Assembly: GCA_910574455.1 (NCBI GenBank)
Contig: CAJSYZ010000008.1
Span: 3,908,707 to 3,972,706 of the forward strand
Length of the DNA stretch: 64,000 bases
DNA from: Trichaptum fuscoviolaceum
Taxonomy: Eukaryota > Basidiomycota > Agaricomycetes > Hymenochaetales > Trichaptaceae
Direction: 5' to 3'
Shown here in pieces: positions 54,628 through 64,000 of this stretch. The notes beneath the pieces are model-generated. The model ran no database searches. It was given only the letters and a program-made list of their open reading frames with translations, and had not been told where the DNA came from. A program made the translations under genes and the position numbers. How positions within the stretch are numbered: position 1 is the stretch's first letter; each line of letters begins with the position of its first letter.

Positions 54628-57600
54628 ATGAAGAACAGACGAGCTCTTGGCTCGTCTCGCAAGGTCAAAGGTACCCATGCTGTATGCTCGGAATTTCAAA
54701 CCGGAAGTCTCGAGCGTAGGACGCACAAGACAGCGGCTTTCGACCGGGAACGCATGGAAATGCGACAAAGGCGTGACGCTGCATTGCGTGGTGAGTGGTT
54801 CGGAAATTATTTGGATTTAAAATGATACTGACATACCAGCTATAGCGGAGGCGTTAGCTATTGCAAGAAGAGAAGGAGCCCTTGCAATGCAAGCTGAAGC
54901 ACCCGGAGGACATGCATCCGGCGCCGATGTATCTCTTGATACGGACGACATTGATATGCAAGATTACGTGCGCGAAGCGCTCGAAAGCGCATGGGAGGAC
55001 GACGACCGAGTCTCTGTCGATGGGAACGATGAGCTGCGCGAGGAGGTTGACGGATATCTGATGCTTTGTGATGCACAAATGCGCAGGTGAGTTCTTATGT
55101 ATAGTAAATTATCTTGTTCTATATTAATTACTTGCGTTGTGCGTTGGAAGGCGGCCCAAACGCAAGGATTATCGTACGCGACGCAATAGGACCGAGCTTC
55201 AGAATGAAGCTTGGAAGAAAATATACCCAGCACTCGTGGAGGCATACATGGCCTTTGATGCTGACGGTCCAATCGAAACAGAGGGCAAGAACGTGAAGGA
55301 CCTCGCTGAAATACTTGTAGTCGGTACTTTCGGTAAGTAATGTCATTTGAACTCAATAAAATACAGCTAAATTAGATACAGATCGTCGTGTTTTGTCCCT
55401 TCCGGACGTAGCTAATGGTAGCGTGCCAATTGCATTGGCACGTCAAGGGATGATACCGACATCACCCATTGCACCTGAAAGTGCGATCGAAGTCGAGACT
55501 CTCGAGCTTTATCGCACAGTGAATAGCCGGTGCCCCAGTCTTGGTATCCAACCATTTGTCCGGTCAATGTGCGATCTCCAACAGGTATGTAAATTTAATT
55601 TTGATTTTAATCGATAGTCTCACAGCTTCATATCATTTAGGTTGTATTTCGCACTCAGCATGCAGAGGCATTCTCTCGAGCCTTTGATGCTTACGTAGAA
55701 GTCCTGTATCGTATTGAGCAGCAACTTGATGAGCAAACGTTCACCGGAATCACTGAAAGAATACACCACATGTGTCCTGCGTGTTCGTACAAGCTCGCAT
55801 CCGAGCCGAAGATGGAATATGCGATGCTCTTGTGTATTGATGGAAACGAATCACAGAAACGAAGACTTCGCATTAAAAAAAAAGATGATGACGGTCTCGA
55901 GATTATAGAAAGAAAGGACACACGACAACGGACGTCTCCTTTTTTTTTAGAATCGGACGAGGTCGACGTCTTCAAAGACGAAGTTAAGAAGAGCTCGAAG
56001 GGGAAATCGAAGGCTCAGAACAGCCGCAATTCGGTTCGTAATAAGAACTTAAATGACTGTAATTAATACTGATTACAATATGTTAGAAATCTAATGAGTC
56101 CGACGAAGGATCTCCAGTCGATGGCGCTGCAACAAGCCCGTGTGTTGAGAGATGGCTGAACCTGTCGGAAGACTCAAAAAAAACAATGTGGGGTGTTTTT
56201 GATGAAACCGGAATATTTGTGTCAGCATGTCGGCATGGCATGGTTTTGACCATGTGTGACATGATTCGCAGTGGCGAACTGTGAGCTTTTTTTAGTATCA
56301 TTTGTCTGTGTTCCGTCGAAAATTGACGCTTGAATTCAGGGCCAAATATCCATTGGCAATCATTGATCGCTTGATCGACTTGCTTGGGAATGATTTGTTA
56401 ATCGGATACGATATTGGGTGCGGTTTCTCAACCACTGCAAACAATAGCCCAAAGCTGGGACCGAAGCTCAAATTATCAAGAACTCGATTCTGTGTTAATG
56501 CCTTTCACGGACATGCACACAATCGATCTTGCCAGTTGTCCTGGCATCCCCTGTATCGAAGCGGCACAGGCATAGAAGATTTTGAGGGCTGTGAGCGGGT
56601 TTTTTCGGACTCAAATCGTGTTGCTATTTGTACACGTCATTCTTCAAAATTCCATCGGCGCCAGGCACTCATACGGCACTTCAATCGATGGAATAGAGAC
56701 AAGTATGCCGAATTGAGTGGGTTTTTTTTTATTGCATTATGTTCAGCATGAAATTTACCCAAACAGGTCGCTTTTTATGCAATAACTATGATCAAGCCTC
56801 AATGCTTATTGATAAGCTCACGGATGAGCTTGAACATTCAAGGCAGGCCTTGGGAATTCAAGATAATAGAGTTTTTTCCGAATGGCTCGCCGAAGAGGCT
56901 GCCTTTCTCTCGATCAAGCCAAGCGAGGCTTCTGTTCGAGAACAGGATGAAATGGACTACGTGAAGACATTGAAAGACCTCCAGGAAGCTCAGTGAGTTG
57001 ATATGTTATTTCTTTTGAACACAGGATACCCGACTCCGTTCTTCAGTCTTATGTAAGCTTTTGAAAGCGCTTGGACGTGCGAGAGCTATCTGAGACTGCT
57101 CAACAGGTAGAAGGCGTCCATTTGAGACTTCTCTGTGTCTATGTGTCTAGAATGACTCTATTTGAGATTGTTTAAGGCCCTGATGTACAAAAGGCGTCCA
57201 TTTGAGACTGCTCGAGACATGGCGCCTATTCCGCGCTAGAAGTTAGCGCTGGCGCCTATATGAGCGCCTAGACAATTTTTTTTGGGCATCGTTCCGTATC
57301 TCATTGCCATTGACTGACATCGTCCTTCGCAGGAATTCATACAATGCAGCCACAAAGGCATGGCTAAATACGACTGCTAAGGAAGCTTCGCAGCCATCGT
57401 TCTATAGCCAGCAATCGTCACAAACGATGTCCGTGGAAGCCGCTCACGCTCGCGGACTTGATTCAGTCCTGACTCTTCAACAAAGTGCTCGAAACTTTGA
57501 AGCAAAGCTCAAGACCGAGCGCTGGACGAAGGACTCCCCTGAATGGATTCAAGCTAGCAAGTCTAGCTGCGAGCAAGCGTACGACAAGGCTATTGATAAA

Positions 57601-58396
57601 CTAGAGTCTCTCGTAGTAGCCCGGGTTTTTGAATTGTCAAAAATGAACCATGCCGGTACAGGTCAGTTGAATTCAATATTATTATCCAGATATGAGTCTA
57701 AAATCCTCAATTATAGGATACAAGCTTCGAAAGCACATCACAAACAATCTGAAGCGACGTTCACAGGCGGTGAAGACGGCAGTGAAGGAATACAATTTAG
57801 CAGCAGCAAATTTCGACTCAAGTATCAAAGAAATCGATGCCAAGGAAGTATTGGAGTACGTGTATATTGGACAGTTTGATATTCTACGATGCAGTCGTCG
57901 TCAAATCACTGCAAAACCGTGGAGTCGTCCGGCAGAAAGGGAGGCTTTAATTTCTTTCTTCAGATTACAACGAGCCCGAGAAGAGATCGTACGACTAGAA
58001 GTCGAGATGAGACGCCTGACGACTTATATGCGTGATTTCAAGCTGCACGCGGAGCGTATATCCTCAACGCTAGAAGAAGATAATCGACTACTCGCTCACC
58101 AGTTCAAGAAGAGGTTTCGCCTTCGAGCCTCTGTCGACGATGCCCATTTCACCCGACTTGTTCAACTCAAGTTTGATTACGGACTCTCAGGAACACTCAC
58201 TCCGGGTATACCTTTACATTTATCCCAAAATTCACTTACAAGTAGAGAATCAGGCACGAGCTCACCAGAATTGGGCAATCATGACTTCGACTCAATGAAC
58301 TCGTACAATAGTGATTCAGGATCTGACACAGACGAAGAAGCGGCTGCACTTGCAAGTGAAGTGCTGGATATCATAGCTAGTCAAGACTACATGTAA
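54628..58396 (+). CDS. KDZ transposase
   Basis: Ten exons: 54628-54790, 54840-55086, 55151-55332, 55382-55584, 55641-56033, 56087-56280, 56340-56716, 56767-56992, 57333-57661, 57717-58396. All junctions keep frame with GT..AG borders. Motifs of the family in order: CPAC followed by LLCIDGNESQKRR (N-terminal zinc/RNase H-fold start), a long insertion, then VFDETGIFVSACRH, GYDIGCGF, FHGHAHNRSCQLSWHP and EGCERVFS, and the C-terminal helical part with RSQAVKTAVKEYN and a W..P..RE motif. The acidic residues in DGN, FDETG, YDIGC and EGCER are the expected catalytic set, though I cannot assign the exact triad. The protein is fairly short for the family because no separate CxC cysteine-cluster domain precedes it. 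Acts in the nucleus to excise and insert the element. Confidence 0.88.
56993..57332 (+). other. unusually long intron of the KDZ gene, with inserted repeats
   Basis: 340 bp against 49-64 bp for the other introns. It has two copies of AAGGCGTCCATTTGAGACT (about 57112 and 57190) and GGCGCCTAT/AGCGCC units near 57222-57270. The junction CA|G restores Gln-Asn-Ser in frame. Confidence 0.6.
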
Positions 58397-59021
58397 ATAC
58401 CTGAGTCTATTTTAGATAGTAAAATGTGTATTCTTTCCGATGTTTGACATGCGCGAAGCAATGACATGTATGCTTTGCGCTCACAACGGGTCCTGTGTGC
58501 CGTTGAATGAGTGAATCTTATAAATTCCCAATAATTCTATAAAATATTCAAGGGACCCATTTTATCACAATATGAAACTCTAGGTGGTAATTTCAGGTGC
58601 GTCTTTCATGTAGTAGATACAATGTGTCTCACAAGCTTTCGAAACATGTAGAGAAAGTAAATTCAATTGACATTGCATTTCCAAGCTAAGTACATCATCG
58701 ATTACTCTTAAAATTGGTAAATATGTTCCTTTCATGTTTAAACTCAATATGCAAGGCTAAACTGACGTTCTAATGAGCCCAGACTAATGTTCTTTCAAAT
58801 CGAAGATTTCACGACATATGAGCAATCTATCACGTGACCTAATTTGGACACTGGAGCCAGCAAACTTGAATCTGTAAACGTTAACCTCTTCTCTCTATAT
58901 GGCCTATTCGCTTCACGGCCAACTCGCTTCAACGCATTCACCATGCATTTGCTTGTCGTCGCTGGACTACTGTCTTCACGCCTCCCCGTTCATCCACCAC
59001 CATACCGTCTAATCGTTCACA

Positions 59022-60384
59022 ATGCCTTTGGCTGAAGCAAGACACAACAATCTCGCAGTTACACCCAAGCTGCCGTTGTGGCATGGCAAGAAGCCCGAGA
59101 GTCTCCTCGAGCTCTTAGGAAGCTATCCAGGCAATCGTAACGCCATTGAGCCCCTTACTATGTCGGCACAGCAAAAGGCGAACAGTGTCGACCTTGCGTT
59201 GTATCGCTTCGCTCAAGCTCAGAGTGGCAACCGCTTTGACCCCACTCTTTCAACACACCCAACGTTTATCAAGAAGTTGTCTGTGAGACGAGCAATCGGG
59301 GACTATACGAGTGCGGTGATTGAGGGAATGGTGCGTGGCCTCTTTTTTTGTCGATGTATGATTCTAATGGCTCTGTCCTCAGTGTATTTCCAAAGAGCTT
59401 TCGGAAGACAAACTCTACGTCTTCATGGAGTTCAATTTCGACAAGATCAACTTGAAGGACGCCCATCAATCTCACGTGGATCTCATCAAGACCATGCAAG
59501 TACACGCATCGCCTGCGTTGACGGCAATCCCAGGCGTACCGGAAGCGTTCGATCGACTCGAACGCACTTTGTCGAAGCTTCTCATCCCTTATATGAACGC
59601 AATCGCCACTCGTCGTGGATATTCTGCCGAGCATCAAGCAATGATCAACCCCTTGTCCATTGATCCGGAGGTTGCTGATGGCGACAGTGACAGTGACAGC
59701 GATCAATACTATATCGACCCCACTCTTGAACTGGATTCTCCGACGGACGAGCACGCTGTGTCCCATGTAAACATGGACACCATGGAGTTTCTTCCAAGGC
59801 AACCTTTTGCAGCGGCATGCGACTCGATTATCTCTGAAAGGCTGGCTGAGACGGATTTCCAGCTGGGCTCAAACCGAAACACGGCAAATTACCAGGGAAA
59901 AGGGAAAGGGATAGCGAAGGCTCGATGCGATGCAACGGCAACTGCGAAACCTAGTGTAAGCTCTTCATTATCATTAATTCTCAATCTGCAGAGTTCTAAT
60001 TACTGTATTATTCAGACTGTGTTCTCTACAGCTGTCTACGACGCAAGTGGAGCCGTGCTAGGCACGTTTACGCCTCTGAGGCCATCGCACCATGGGCTGT
60101 CAAATTCGCCCGTGGTCCAGTCTTCTAAGTTATATAGGACTGGTGTTCCGATGAACCAACTCGTCCAGTTAGCGGGCACGACTGCCAATCAAGATGCGTC
60201 GTTTTCGGATATGCGTAGCCTTCAAGAGCATGCGCTAGGCGAATGCGAAGATGACTATGAGATTCTCTCTCCTGCTCGACCTTCACTACGTAGCCATTCG
60301 GACTCAGACTCGTCAAAGCGTCGTATATCGAAGTTTCGTCCGTCGCGTCAGACTGGGCAGGATAGGACTCCGGGTCGTCGATGA
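59022..60384 (+). CDS. KDZ passenger gene 1, function unknown
   Basis: Exons 59022-59330, 59383-59955, 60016-60384; introns of 52 and 60 bp (GTGCGT..CTCAG; GTAAGC..TTCAG). First ATG after the transposase gene with a good context (ACAATGCC). About 417 residues: a helical N-terminal half (LPLWHGKKPESLLELLGSY, RFDPTLSTHPTFIKKL), an acidic Ser/Asp repeat (GDSDSDSDQ), and a Ser-rich, basic C-terminus (SKRRISKFRPSRQTGQ). No enzyme motif. Its position between the transposase and passenger 2, in the same orientation with intact splice sites, suggests it is a standard part of this element rather than random debris. Possibly a DNA-binding or accessory factor; that is a guess. Confidence 0.65.
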
Positions 60385-60661
60385 TTTTTTGGTCTGCATG
60401 TATCATGCAGTATTTTTGTTCTTGTTCGCTCCTTTGTTCGCTTTCAAGGTCAAAGCTTGTTGACTTGTTATATTTATACTATGTAAATATTCGGCACCTC
60501 GCATTCAACTGCGAGTGCCTGTGGCAATGCAAATTTCTTCCGTTTCTGAAAGCCAAAAAATGAGAAAAAATGAAAATAAAATACGCCCATCTCGAAGTAT
60601 TCGGACGCCCTTGCTCGTTTCCTCTTTTTTTTACCCTCTCATCTTTGCACTACCGTCGACA

Positions 60662-62140
60662 ATGGCTCGTGTCGCTCATAGTCGTCGTCGAAAGGGCATG
60701 GCCCCTCTATTATATGCAAATGTCCGGCGGCGGCTCGAGTCGCGGTCAAAGGAACAACGCCGGACCGCAGCACTAATAGGTCACATGCGCACGGCGGCAC
60801 TGTCCGAAGACTTGAGTCTCGAGTTGACGCGACAATTGGAGATAGTCGCGGACTTAGCCAACAAGCACAATGTCAAGCAGGCAAAGATCAAAAAGGAGCT
60901 CATGCATCATCGTCGCAGTCGGAAGAGCGCGGTGAATCTGTGGAATGTCCACTTCCATGCAGTTGGAGAGGAGGTCAATGGGGGTATGTGGTATTATTCA
61001 TGTATTTCTTACTTTCTGCTGATTTACTATTGCCTTAGCCCTTCCGAAAGGCCAAAAAAAGTCCAGGGAAGAGGTCTTGGAAATAGCAAAGGCCTCTTAT
61101 GAAGACTTCAAGAATTCACCAGCAGCAGAACAGACAAAGGTCATGCTGGAATTTGAAGAATTCCGTACAAAGTCAACAAAAGGTGTCCGCTCTGAGGCGA
61201 AATCGCGAAGCCAGGAAGTTGACCAGGTGTCGAAGAGAGTATCTAATGATGTAAGTGTTTCTCTACTGTCTATAGAGCACTTATCTCACTGAAATATGGC
61301 TGCTTTAAGCTCTCGGGCATGGGCTTTCGATGCGGGACATCTTCATTTTGTTTTACCGTGCGCACGGAAGACACGCATACCAATGCTCCGTGTTTCTTCA
61401 TTGACGACACCGCGAAAGATTTTCTTCAAAATTTCTTCGAAGTTACGCCGCAGGAGCTCGCATCAAGATTTGAGAATTACGCATTGTACGGAGTTCCGTC
61501 GCTTGGCACAAGCGCGAAGGCGCAGAAGAACGAATACAAGAGGTCGATTCGGAATTCATTGGTTCTGGGTCTTCGTGAGTTACAAATTACTATATCATTG
61601 TATTAATACTAACTTCATTCCTTCAGAGGACATTACTAAACTCGAAATTCAAATGGAGTATAAGAACTATGGCTCGAAGATTGTTCTCGCGCATAGGGTG
61701 GCGCTGCAAGGCTGGCCCGCAGAATTGCCAATCGAAAAAAATATCGATGGCCTTTCAATTCAAAATCTTCGCCTGCTCGTTGCAAAACTGAGGTCGAAGG
61801 AGATTTATTGGGCAGCAGCAAGTGAGGAGGAGCTCAGGCATATCGCGGAACGCGTCCCCACTCGACAACGCGCTGAACGTTCGGACAAAGGCAAGGAGCG
61901 AAGCCATTACAAGCAGCGCAAGCCAAAAAAAGCCCCGGTCCGCGACGACAGCGAAGACGAAGACGAAGATGAAGACGATGGCGATCGGTCAAGCAATAAA
62001 GCTCGCAAGCGCAAGCAACGCACAGCCGATAAAACGGTGTCGGTCCTTGACGACGATGATGATGACGACGATGAGAATGGCGAGGGCAATCTCACCCGCA
62101 AGAAAACTCGGAAACGCAAGCGACGTTCAGTCAATGATGG

Positions 62141-62179
<39 letters not shown>

Positions 62180-62723
62180 TGAAAATGATGCACCTGCTGG
62201 TCCAAGCCATTCTGCTGCGTCATGCAAAGGCAAAGGACGTAGCACCAGTGCGCGATCGTCTTCCGCCTGCTCATCCTCCACGCACTCCGAGTCTCGCCTT
62301 GCGGAACCCAATGGTCGCGTCGCCGTGAATGACTTGGTTCGCTTGACAGTCGATTTGCCGGCAGGAGCTCGTCCTATAGAGCCTGAGTGCAATAACTCGG
62401 TCGACGAGAGTCACTTGGGTCGCCTGACAGTCGATGCTGAAGCTTCCGGCAGTACCTCAGCCTCGACCGGGTCATTCAGCTGGTCAGTCGATGCCACTCC
62501 AGCAGCAGCAGCAGCAGCAACAGCAACCCAGCCTAACATTGGCTCGCTGCGAGATGCTCTGGACTTCCCTTTGCCCGACCTCGACTTCCCTCCTCTCGAA
62601 CAGATTTTACGCTTGCCGACACCGCCTCATGCAGAGGATACAAACCCCAGTAGCTACACATATAATAATACTTCTTCTCCTATGGACTCTTTTTTAATGT
62701 TCCCGAATTTTAATTACCTTTGA
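60662..62723 (+). CDS. KDZ passenger gene 2, Agaricomycete family of unknown function
   Basis: Exons 60662-60983, 61039-61250, 61310-61574, 61627-62723; introns of 55, 59 and 52 bp. The N-terminus is basic (HSRRRKGM) and helical. A central domain contains TVRTEDTHTNAPCFFIDD, TPQELASRFENYAL and MEYKNYGSKIVLAHRVALQGW. Then a K/R-rich patch, alternating acidic runs (EDEDEDEDDGD, LDDDDDDDDENG, and a DN repeat coded by GACAAC hexamers at about 62142-62180) with basic runs (RKKTRKRKRRS), and a Ser/Ala-rich tail ending FPNFNYL. The basic/acidic alternation suggests a nuclear chromatin-associated protein. The ME(Y/W).NY...V..GWP block occurs in many Agaricomycete hypothetical proteins; a decayed relative is at 21400-23004. 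Confidence 0.72.
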
Positions 62724-63007
62724 ATGTTATCTTCTTAAGTCATTCTTACTTTATCAATCTTTATTGCTGCAATACAATAAAATCTTCTTGTTATCATATT
62801 AATTAAAGCGGTCTATAATATTATACAAGAAATCTAAGTTACAGTGGTGAAGAAACGAAAGAAATTGAGTGCGAAATGAGCGAGCGAGCTCCGTTCGCAG
62901 ATGCGCACAGCGAGCAAGGGTACTTGCTCACCGCGCGCGGTGGTGAAGCAAGACCCTGAGAGTCACGCGAAGCAAGCGCGTGGCATCAAGGGTCTAGGCA
63001 CCGGGCC
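62724..63007 (+). other. 3' flank of passenger 2 up to the right TIR
   Basis: An AT-rich 3' UTR-like stretch with AATAAA near 62776, then a GC-rich subterminal zone with AGCGAGC and GCGAAGCA repeats (62875-62985) that mirrors the zone after the left TIR. Confidence 0.5.
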
Positions 63008-63182
63008 CCGGTAACGTGGTGACGCGTTACCAGTGGCCACCGGTGGCTACGGTCACCCGAGTCAAATTAATGCTCGGATTACCGCTAGCTTAGAGAAATA
63101 GTGCCAACGCTATCTCTAGAGATAGGCTCCTGGGCCCTAGGAGCCTATCTCTAGAGATAGCGTTGGCTGGGCAGAGCAGGTG
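63008..63182 (-). repeat. right TIR of the KDZ element
   Basis: 175 bp inverted copy of 53485-53659 with few substitutions; palindrome at 63104-63166. Confidence 0.93.
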
Positions 63183-63381
63183 ATGCATTATTCTATTATC
63201 CAGTGCTATAATCCCAATTGGTATTGTATGCCTAGTATTCCCTAGGTCTGCATCCCCTGAATCAATGTACAGCAAGGCTGATTCACCCTACACTGCTTCA
63301 ACCAGCATTTGCTGAGAGTAAATGCAGAGGATGGTTTACAGCAACGCTGTACTTCATTCAATCAGCTACCTGGCAGCAGTG

Positions 63382-63945
63382 CTGGGTCTGGGGGTAGGTG
63401 GGGGATTAAACAAGGTTTGTCTGGTCGAGGTGGGACTGTTGTAAAAATATGGGAAATACGGATGCGAACGAAAATCGGGGGTTACTGTTGGCGTCGTCGT
63501 AGTCGGTTGAGGAAGAGGAGGAGGAGGAGGGTGAGTCGGAGTTGGTGGAGGCGTTGACAAGTGTGTCGTCGCTGTAATTTGTAGTGGTGAAGGTAAAGGG
63601 GGTGCTGGTTGCCAGAGGGGGGGAGAAGATGTCCCGGGGGTTGACTGTCGTTGGGATGGGGCTAGGATTTGGAGAAAAGGGTTCGAGGTCTGGCAGGGAG
63701 TCGATAGGACTGGGTGCCGGAGGTGGTGGAGTCTGCTGGGATTCCAGGGGGGTGCTAGAGGTGAGAGGTTGCTCTTGCTTGTGGTCACGAAGTTTTTTGA
63801 TGGTGATTTTATAGAACTCGAGGAGTGCATACAGCTGGAGTGCGTATCTCACTTTGGTCGGACCGGGGGAGTTTCGGATGCGGTTATTGATGTCTGGGAT
63901 GAGTATGTCCAATGGTTCCTTATCAGGATGATCGTCCTTAAACAC
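63382..63945 (-). CDS. gag-like ORF of the non-autonomous LTR-type element, 5' part
   Basis: From a start at 63945 (minus) the frame reads a charged helical N-terminus (FKDDHPDKEPLDILIPD, ALQLYALLEFYKITIKKL), then a long Pro/Ser/Thr-rich linker and ends LDQTNLV at 63406. A second frame (63830-63377) is Pro-rich and joins in phase, across the foldback element, to the Pro-rich frame at 51634. Which frame is translated at the junction is unclear; a frameshift or intron is likely. The window ends just upstream, where a 5' LTR would be expected. Confidence 0.4.
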
Positions 63946-64000
63946 AAAATAGAACAGATGAGAATTGAGAATAATCTGTTCGTCATGCGATGACTGGTTC

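Larger units (their letters stand above)
53485..63182 (+). mobile_element. 9.7-kb KDZ-superfamily DNA transposon with two passenger genes
   Basis: Exact 8-bp TSD ATGCATTA at 53477-53484 and 63183-63190. TIRs of 175 bp each (53485-53659 and 63008-63182) start CACCTGCTCTGCCCAGCC. Each TIR has a 63-nt near-perfect palindrome. It contains a KDZ transposase gene (54628-58396) and two further plus-strand genes (59022-60384, 60662-62723) of unknown function. The near identity of both TIRs and the mostly open coding regions suggest a recent insertion. Confidence 0.92.
51635..63376. mobile_element. element C: long-armed foldback element, right arm split by the KDZ transposon
   Basis: Left arm 51635-52369 and right arm 53022-53476 plus 63191-63376 are inverted copies with few differences. 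The sequence just outside the KDZ right end (ATGCATTATTCTATTATCC, 63183 on) is the exact continuation of the arm found intact on the left side (51885-51912, inverted), so the KDZ element jumped into the right arm. Outer ends CTGCCAG / CTGGCAG. Flanks CAGTC (51630-51634) and CAGTG (63377-63381) could be a 4-5 bp TSD. The left arm has an extra internal duplication near 51650-51730 (ATTCAATGA units). The centre (52370-53021) is AT-rich and noncoding. Confidence 0.82.

Noticed and set aside
1..64000. CRISPR arrays, tRNA or rRNA genes, bacterial operons
   Set aside because: No regularly spaced identical repeats with unique spacers and no cloverleaf or rRNA-like sequence were seen. Short introns and eukaryotic transposons rule out a prokaryotic source.

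Overview
The window is a repeat-rich stretch of a mushroom-forming basidiomycete (Agaricomycetes-type) genome. Evidence: short spliceosomal introns of about 44-70 bp with GTRNGT/AG borders, chromodomain Ty3/Gypsy elements, a KDZ (Kyakuja-Dileera-Zisupton) transposon, and several gene families that look Agaricomycete-specific. I see no tRNA, rRNA or CRISPR, and nothing bacterial.

Layout. 1-660: 3' part of an LTR. 661-16201: a minus-strand uncharacterised gene broken by a four-layer nest: gene, then a hAT element (1700-15938, 8-bp TSD), then Gypsy element A (2019-15048, 5-bp TSD), then Gypsy element B (5745-12083, 5-bp TSD). B has intact gag and pol and nearly identical LTRs. A has nearly identical LTRs but frameshifts in pol. 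16243-17698: a TIR element carrying host-gene pieces; its end forms the C-terminus of paralog P1 (17602-19827). 19.8-25.3 kb: degraded sequence with a pseudogene related to a gene carried by the KDZ element, split by a 744-bp foldback with a 9-bp TSD. 25.3-30.0 kb: a secreted/membrane gene, a 421-bp MITE and a Q/P-rich nuclear-type gene. 32.0-33.7 kb: decayed secreted-protein gene. 34.2-41.4 kb: paralogs P2 and P3. 43.2-49.2 kb: two transposons with 8-bp TSDs that hold host-gene fragments (ESS2-like and Hsp70-like; F-box/LRR-like). 49.5 kb to the end: a gag-only LTR-type element on the minus strand, split by a long-armed foldback element whose right arm is split by a 9.7-kb KDZ transposon (53485-63182).

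How the parts work together. Elements A and B share one life-cycle design readable from sequence: an 11-nt LTR segment complementary to the sequence just after the 5' LTR (Tf1-like self-priming), and a -1 slippery heptamer at the gag stop for gag-pol expression. The KDZ element carries a multi-exon transposase plus two intron-bearing passenger genes; a decayed relative of the second passenger lies 40 kb away. At least three TIR elements of different types have picked up host gene pieces, so the window records repeated gene capture.
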